Source of the DNA: Branchiostoma belcheri
Lineage: Eukaryota > Chordata > Leptocardii > Amphioxiformes > Branchiostomatidae
Direction: 5' to 3'
Length of the DNA stretch: 64,000 nucleotides
NCBI RefSeq assembly: GCF_001625305.1
Contig: NW_017802580.1
Span: forward strand, 73,594-137,593
Of the stretch, positions 59,641 through 64,000 are shown piece by piece. A program made the translations under genes and the position numbers. The first letter of the stretch is position 1. Every line of letters begins with the position of its first letter. The notes under the pieces are model-generated. The model worked only from the letters and a program-made list of their open reading frames with translations, was not told where the DNA came from and ran no database searches.

Positions 59641-59810
59641 TGTTATTATGTCATTGTTAAGATTATTTTCATTTCGTCAAGCTCGAAAGTAATGGCTTTA
59701 TTGGAGGCTTTTCCGTTGTTTATGTTATTTTCTATTTGTACAAGCCGTGTTGGCTTTTCAGTTTACTTTTGTATTATTTACAGTTATTTTGTTGAATAAA
59801 AAAAAATCAT
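59640..59810 (+). mobile_element. possible LINE 3' tail
   Basis: GCTCGAAAGTAATGGCTTTA, CAAGCCGTGTTGGCTTTTCA, then TTGAATAAAAAAAA. It resembles in style the tail at 37780-37890 (ACAAGCCGTTATGGCTTCTT). Confidence 0.4.
59697..59702 (-). terminator. candidate polyadenylation signal of the LRR gene
   Basis: AATAAA on the - strand, about 175 bases beyond the final stop at 59878. It lies within the possible LINE tail on the other strand. Weak evidence. Confidence 0.25.
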
Positions 59811-59877
59811 GGTGCTTAAAAAATTTTCCTACATAGAATTTATGATATGTGTTATGGTGTAAAGATCAGTGATCTGC

Positions 59878-60420
59878 CTAAAGATGATCACTGGCCATTT
59901 CTGTACATGTTGGTTCCCTTGGTGGTGTTTTTACATCTACATACATAGTGTTTTGCTGTAAGGCAGCTAGCACTTCGTAATGTGATAAATTCCCAACCTT
60001 CAGAGATTGAATATTAGCTTGAGACTGATCTTGCCCTGTCTGATCATGACCACTGGCCATTTCTATTGACGCTTCATCCTTTTTTTTTGGCGTTTTCACA
60101 TCTACATACATAGGGTTTGGCCATAAGGCAGCTAGCACTTTATTGTGTGACAGATGTGCAATTGTTGGAGATTCAGTGATAGCCTTAGACTGACCTTGCG
60201 ATGTTTTAACATGATTGCTGCCAACATCATACTGGTCATAGGGATCACTGGTCATTGCAGTACCTGTGGTGTTAGCAGCGGATTCCGTATTAGCATGACA
60301 CTGACTCTGGCCTGTCTGATCATCACCAATGGCCATTACAGCAGTAGTTTTGTACAGGCAATTTAGCTGAGAGGAGATCTGTCTAATGCCATAAGATGAA
60401 TTTCTAGCGTTGTGTGTTGG
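59878..60420 (-). CDS. out-of-frame continuation of the LRR receptor tail
   Basis: The frame that follows the shift reads ARNSSYGIRQISSQLNCLYK, matching ARNLSYGTRPTASQLNSLYK earlier in the same tail. It goes on with NPMYVDVKTP (inside LAALWPNPMYVDVKTP) and NTMYVDVKTP, then stops at 59878. Homology to the upstream part shows it belongs to the same protein. The shift lies between about 60404 and 60425, in an ACACAAC context. It could be a sequencing error, an allele, or real loss of the last 180 residues. Confidence 0.8.
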   Translation of the reverse strand, partial: PTHNARNSSYGIRQISSQLNCLYKTTAVMAIGDDQTGQSQCHANTESAANTTGTAMTSDPYDQYDVGSNHVKTSQGQSKAITESPTIAHLSHNKVLAALWPNPMYVDVKTPKKKDEASIEMASGHDQTGQDQSQANIQSLKVGNLSHYEVLAALQQNTMYVDVKTPPREPTCTEMASDHL

Positions 60421-62728
60421 ATTCAGTGTTGGCCTGAGACTGACCCTGCCCTGTCTGATCATCATCACTGGCCATTACAGTAGCTGTAGTGTTTGTGTTG
60501 GATTCAGTGTTGGCCTGAGGCTGACCCTGCCCTGTCTGATCATCACCACTGGCCACTACAGTAGCTGTGGTGTTTGTGTTGGATTCAGTGTTGGCCTGAG
60601 ACTGATCTTGACCACTCGTTATACCAGTATCAGTTTTGTATAGAGAATTTAGCTGTGATGCAGTCGGTCTTGTGCCATAAGAGAGATTTCTAGCACTGAA
60701 TTCAGTGTTGGTCTGGGACTGACCATGCCCTGTCTGATCACGACCACTGGCCATTACAGTAGCTGTGATGTTTGGGTTGGATTCAGTGTTGGCCTGAGAC
60801 TGACCCTGCTCTGGTTTAACACGATGTTTGTCAATGTCTTCATACTGGTGATCGTCACCACTGGCCATTACAGTATCTTTGGTGTTTGTGTTAGCCTGAG
60901 ACTGACCCTGCCCTCTCTTAACACGATGTTTGTCAATATCTTCATACTGGTGATCATCACCACTAGATTCAGGGTATTTCTGCCCTGTCTGATCATGCAC
61001 ACTGGTCGTTTCTGTGAAAGCTGTGTCCCTTGGTGTTATTCCTACACCCTCATACATAGGATTTGGCTTTAAGGCAGCTAGCACTTGATCATAGGATAGA
61101 CTTTCAACGTTCAGATATTGAATATTAGCCTGGGACTGATCCTGTGCTGTCTGACCACCACTAGGACCCATTACATACTTTGCTGTCTGTGTATTGCTAC
61201 CAACAACACCGGGATTCAGCCCTAAATGAGGATGTCTGGTCCTCCTTTTGCACCACACTATAAGAATGATGGCGCCCATTAGGACTATCAGACCACCCAC
61301 TGGACCACAGACTGAGCCAATGAGAACAGGTAGGGGGGAACTGGGAGCAGTTTCTGGTTTGTCTGAAGTGATTTTAAGGGTTGAAGTTAGCGTTGTTTTT
61401 GTTTTATCTGTAGGACATACAGTTGGGACAGCATTGGACATGAAGGTCCAGTGATAATGAGAGTTGGAAGAGGTTACTTGGATATCAGGAGCCGATGTTG
61501 ATATGGTTGGCACTTCACATTCCAATTCCTCACGCGTGACACTTGCAAGCTTCCGTCCCTGAAATTTGGCGGGTTGGGCACAAATCATCTGGTCTTTTAA
61601 TGAAAACTTTAGCCTAAAGGGAGCTATTCTACAGTCACACTGCCAGGGGTTCGCGTTAAGTTCAACAAGTGGACTGTGTTCAAGTTTTGGATTTAGACCG
61701 GTGCAAAGGCCGGTGCAAAGGCTGTTCAGATTTGCAAATACACTAATATGGATGGTAGTTATCTGGTTGTACGACAGACACAATGTTTGTAGCTTGGGAA
61801 GATTTGCAAATGAACCAGGTTGAATAATTGTTATATGGTTTTTGAACAGAGATACATGCTTTAGGCTCGGTAAGTTTGCAAATGTACCAGGCTGAATCTT
61901 TGTTATGTGGTTTTTGGCAAGTTGTAAACCAGCTATCGGTATGTTTGCAAATGAGTGAGACTGAATCTTTGTGACGTGGTTGTTTTGCAGATGTACGTCT
62001 CGTAGACTCGGTAAGTTTGCAAATGTGCGATTCTCAATCTTTGTTATGTGGTTGTCGTTCAGATGTAATCTATATAGGTTCGGTAAGTTTGCAAATGCAC
62101 CAGGCTGAATATTTGTTATGTGGTTTTCGTTCAGATGTAATCTCAATAGCCTCGTTAAGTTTGCAAAAGCGCGATACTCGATCTTTGTTATGTGGTTTTT
62201 GTCCACACATAATCTTTCTAGCCTCGGTAAGTTTGCAAATGCACCAGACTGAATCTCTTTTATCTGGTTTTTTGACAGATACAAACGTTGTAACTGGGGT
62301 AGATATCCAAATGCACCAGACTGAATATTTTTTATCCGATTGTACGACAGATACAAACATTGTAACTGGGGTAGACCTGTAAATGTATCATGAAGAAGTA
62401 TTGTTATCCGGTTATAGTCCAGATACAAAAGGTTTAGCTGGTTTAGATTTGCAAATGTACCAGGCTGAATGACTGTTATCTGGTTGCCCTGCAGGTAGAA
62501 CTTGCTTACATTATAATATGGTGCTAGTTGTTGGTTTGTTACATTTGTGATAAGGTTACTTCTTAAATCAAGGCATCCGTGCCTAATTTGGAGGGATTCA
62601 TTGATGCTTTTAAGGTTCGTGTTGTTGTATGAAGGTGTACAGTACTTTTTCTGCGCATTGAAGGTAAAGTCAACCTCCTTCAGGATGATGAGAAGGAAAA
62701 TCAGCAGGTGTCGTAGCTTTCTTCGCAT
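60404..62728 (-). CDS. leucine-rich-repeat type I membrane receptor
   Basis: 774 codons uninterrupted. Signal peptide (residues 1-24, LLIFLLIILKEV core), a Cys30/Cys52 N-cap region, about 12 LRRs of 24 residues (50-338; consensus LxLxxNxITxIQxGxFANLPxL), an LRRCT cap (358-405, CDC and two later Cys), a Ser/Thr-rich stalk, a transmembrane helix (about 468-494) with a WCKRRTR stop-transfer, and a long tail. The tail has NPMYEGV (556), two HQYEDIDKHRVK repeats, and a 27-residue repeat (DDQTGQGQSQANTESN...). The role is probably ligand recognition at the cell surface with PTB/SH2-type signalling (inference from motifs). The start is the only ATG before the signal sequence. A TTTTATTCAG acceptor-like site just upstream hints at a 5' UTR intron. 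The frame ends early because of a frameshift near 60410. Confidence 0.92.
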   Translation of the reverse strand: MRRKLRHLLIFLLIILKEVDFTFNAQKKYCTPSYNNTNLKSINESLQIRHGCLDLRSNLITNVTNQQLAPYYNVSKFYLQGNQITVIQPGTFANLNQLNLLYLDYNRITILLHDTFTGLPQLQCLYLSYNRIKNIQSGAFGYLPQLQRLYLSKNQIKEIQSGAFANLPRLERLCVDKNHITKIEYRAFANLTRLLRLHLNENHITNIQPGAFANLPNLYRLHLNDNHITKIENRTFANLPSLRDVHLQNNHVTKIQSHSFANIPIAGLQLAKNHITKIQPGTFANLPSLKHVSLFKNHITIIQPGSFANLPKLQTLCLSYNQITTIHISVFANLNSLCTGLCTGLNPKLEHSPLVELNANPWQCDCRIAPFRLKFSLKDQMICAQPAKFQGRKLASVTREELECEVPTISTSAPDIQVTSSNSHYHWTFMSNAVPTVCPTDKTKTTLTSTLKITSDKPETAPSSPLPVLIGSVCGPVGGLIVLMGAIILIVWCKRRTRHPHLGLNPGVVGSNTQTAKYVMGPSGGQTAQDQSQANIQYLNVESLSYDQVLAALKPNPMYEGVGITPRDTAFTETTSVHDQTGQKYPESSGDDHQYEDIDKHRVKRGQGQSQANTNTKDTVMASGDDHQYEDIDKHRVKPEQGQSQANTESNPNITATVMASGRDQTGHGQSQTNTEFSARNLSYGTRPTASQLNSLYKTDTGITSGQDQSQANTESNTNTTATVVASGDDQTGQGQPQANTESNTNTTATVMASDDDQTGQGQSQANTESNTQR
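60420..60960 (-). repeat. coding minisatellite in the LRR receptor tail
   Basis: An 81-bp unit (27 codons; AATCCAACACAAACACC...GCTACTGTAATGGCCAGTG on the - strand) is present about three times at 60425-60600, with related half-units near 60715-60960. All are in frame. Confidence 0.85.
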
Positions 62729-62732
62729 GGTG

Positions 62733-62755
62733 TCCTGCCACCTGAATAAAACCAG
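62733..62755 (-). promoter_or_regulatory. probable 3' splice site in the LRR gene 5' UTR
   Basis: On the - strand GTCTGGTTTTATTCAG|GTGG lies about 15 bases before the ATG. Single-coding-exon LRR receptors often have a 5' UTR exon further upstream. No upstream exon can be placed. Confidence 0.4.
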
Positions 62756-64000
62756 ACATGTTCTCAGTTTAAGGCCACTCGATGTACACAGGACTCTCGA
62801 TGCATGACAGTGTTTTCTGTTACGTTATCGAACATTCCAAATCGTAGGCCAGCCATGCCGTTATTTGGAATGCAACGAAATGGAATGATACTATTGTATT
62901 ACAACCCGGGGACCATTTCATATGAATACGTCATTTTGGAATACACCAGGCCCCACTGTTGTTGTAACTGCCTTAGTGATGTAGCTTATTTGTTGTGTTG
63001 ATTGTCTGAAGCTGGCTGTTTGAATATTGATAACATCAAAAATTGCTTTCTCTTGTTTTCCAGCGTTTTAACCTTCCAAATAGCATCAGCCGAATGTAAC
63101 ACCTCACTTAAAAATATTTCTCTATTTCTAACATATTATTAAAAACAGTCATTATAGGACAATCAATGCATCACTATCGGTCACTCCACTCTAAATGTTG
63201 CGATTGTAAAAAAACTCGTGTTGAGTATCATACGTTCTTTGAAGCTTTTTGGGACGAGGCAGAAAAGTAAAGAAGATATACAGAAAGCCATAAAGCTTCA
63301 AACAGACAGAAGATTGACAAAGTCTCATGGTCAATATGAATTTTCTGGTTCCGGCAGAATTCACAGTGGGCAGAATTGGTGCCCAGGGCATTACGTCACC
63401 AAATCATATAAACCATCAGGACTTACCTTAAGTCCAAGAAGATATTGGGGTGAAAACGTTCCAAAAGCCGGGATTCTCTGACACTTAGTTACTTACCCTT
63501 GCCATAGTACGAAAACGGCACAATATTTCACCTAACATATGCTTAGAGATTTATGGAATAACAAACTGTCTACACAAAAGATTTAGCTTTACTGGTTGTC
63601 AACTGGCAGACTCATACCTTTGAAAGCTGTCAAAATACCTTTAGTTGATAGGAACTTGGGCAAGGCTTAAGCTGTTTGTTCTTGTAAGGTTTGCCCTTCT
63701 TTAGCTGATCCATAATGCCATGTGACAAACAACTCAAGATTGGGCCTACGTGTACAGTTGTGATAATTGTCTGAATCTGGCTATTTGAGTAATTCATAAT
63801 CCTGATGTAGATCTCGAGATGCATATTTATTGGACGTGCACTATGAGTGGAAAACACTATTTTCTAAGAAAGAATTAATTATTAATATTTCAGGGTGTCT
63901 GGCCAGGAGCAATGCAGTGTGCCAGAAGCTGGCATGAAGGTTGTATTATTACGATTATGAGATAAACTATCATCTGTTTTAGTTTAGACAATGTATTATT
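62756..64000. other. no gene accepted
   Basis: An 87-codon + frame at 63218-63481 (KSKEDIQKAIKLQTDRRLTK; Gly/Pro/Trp-rich end) has no recognised domain. An acceptor-like TATTTCAG at about 63894 is followed by a short open stretch. It may be part of a gene lying beyond the window, but nothing confirms it. The LRR gene's promoter should lie here. Confidence 0.4.

Noticed and set aside
63894-63950. Possible exon after TATTTCAG near the window end
   Set aside because: Too short, no domain, no partner exon visible.

Overview
The window reads as metazoan, intron-rich, transposon-dense DNA, most likely from a cephalochordate (Branchiostoma, amphioxus). This is inferred from gene structure and repeat style, not from a database match. 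There are no bacterial-type operons. Coding exons are short islands in a sea of non-LTR retrotransposon pieces, inverted-repeat elements (MITEs), a tRNA-derived SINE, minisatellites and microsatellites. Two host genes can be supported.

Host gene 1 (+ strand, about 10.99-46.32 kb) is a Cys-loop ligand-gated channel subunit of the nicotinic acetylcholine receptor type. Eight exons join with consistent phases to a 1,407-nt reading frame (468 aa). It has a signal peptide, the Trp/Tyr ligand-box residues, a 13-residue Cys-loop, a vicinal Cys pair (alpha type), M1-M3, an MA helix and M4. Its introns hold nearly all the repeats in that span. Two exons (2 and 7) have their 3' end plus splice donor copied into tandem arrays inside the following intron. 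The donor of exon 5 lies in the tail of a retroelement fragment. Intron 5 carries a hairpin with arms of more than 400 bp next to exon 6.

Host gene 2 (- strand, about 62.73-59.88 kb) is a single-exon leucine-rich-repeat type I membrane protein. Its cytoplasmic tail is built from a coding minisatellite and repeated NPxY/YVDV-type tyrosine motifs. The tail is split by one frameshift.

Layout: 0-9 kb, LINE 3' fragments, several TIR elements and AT-rich tandem repeats. 9.9-11 kb, a minisatellite running up to the receptor start codon. 12.0-14.9 kb, a 2.9-kb TIR element with a THAP-like exon. 15-25 kb, exon 2, two large tandem arrays and a duplicated block. 25-27.4 kb, exons 3 and 4 and a repeat split by a 20-N gap. 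27.7-30.5 kb, a 5'-truncated LINE (CR1/Jockey-like, - strand). 30.5-40 kb, Harbinger-like MITEs, CT and TG microsatellites, SINEs and a gap. 40.2-46.3 kb, exons 5-8. 46.4-49.5 kb, MITEs. 49.9-56.9 kb, two head-to-tail copies of one tyrosine-recombinase-type mobile element, one with an SGNH-hydrolase relic and the other with a recombinase relic. 57-59.8 kb, AT-rich sequence with no convincing gene. 59.9-62.7 kb, the LRR gene. 62.7-64 kb, its probable upstream region.
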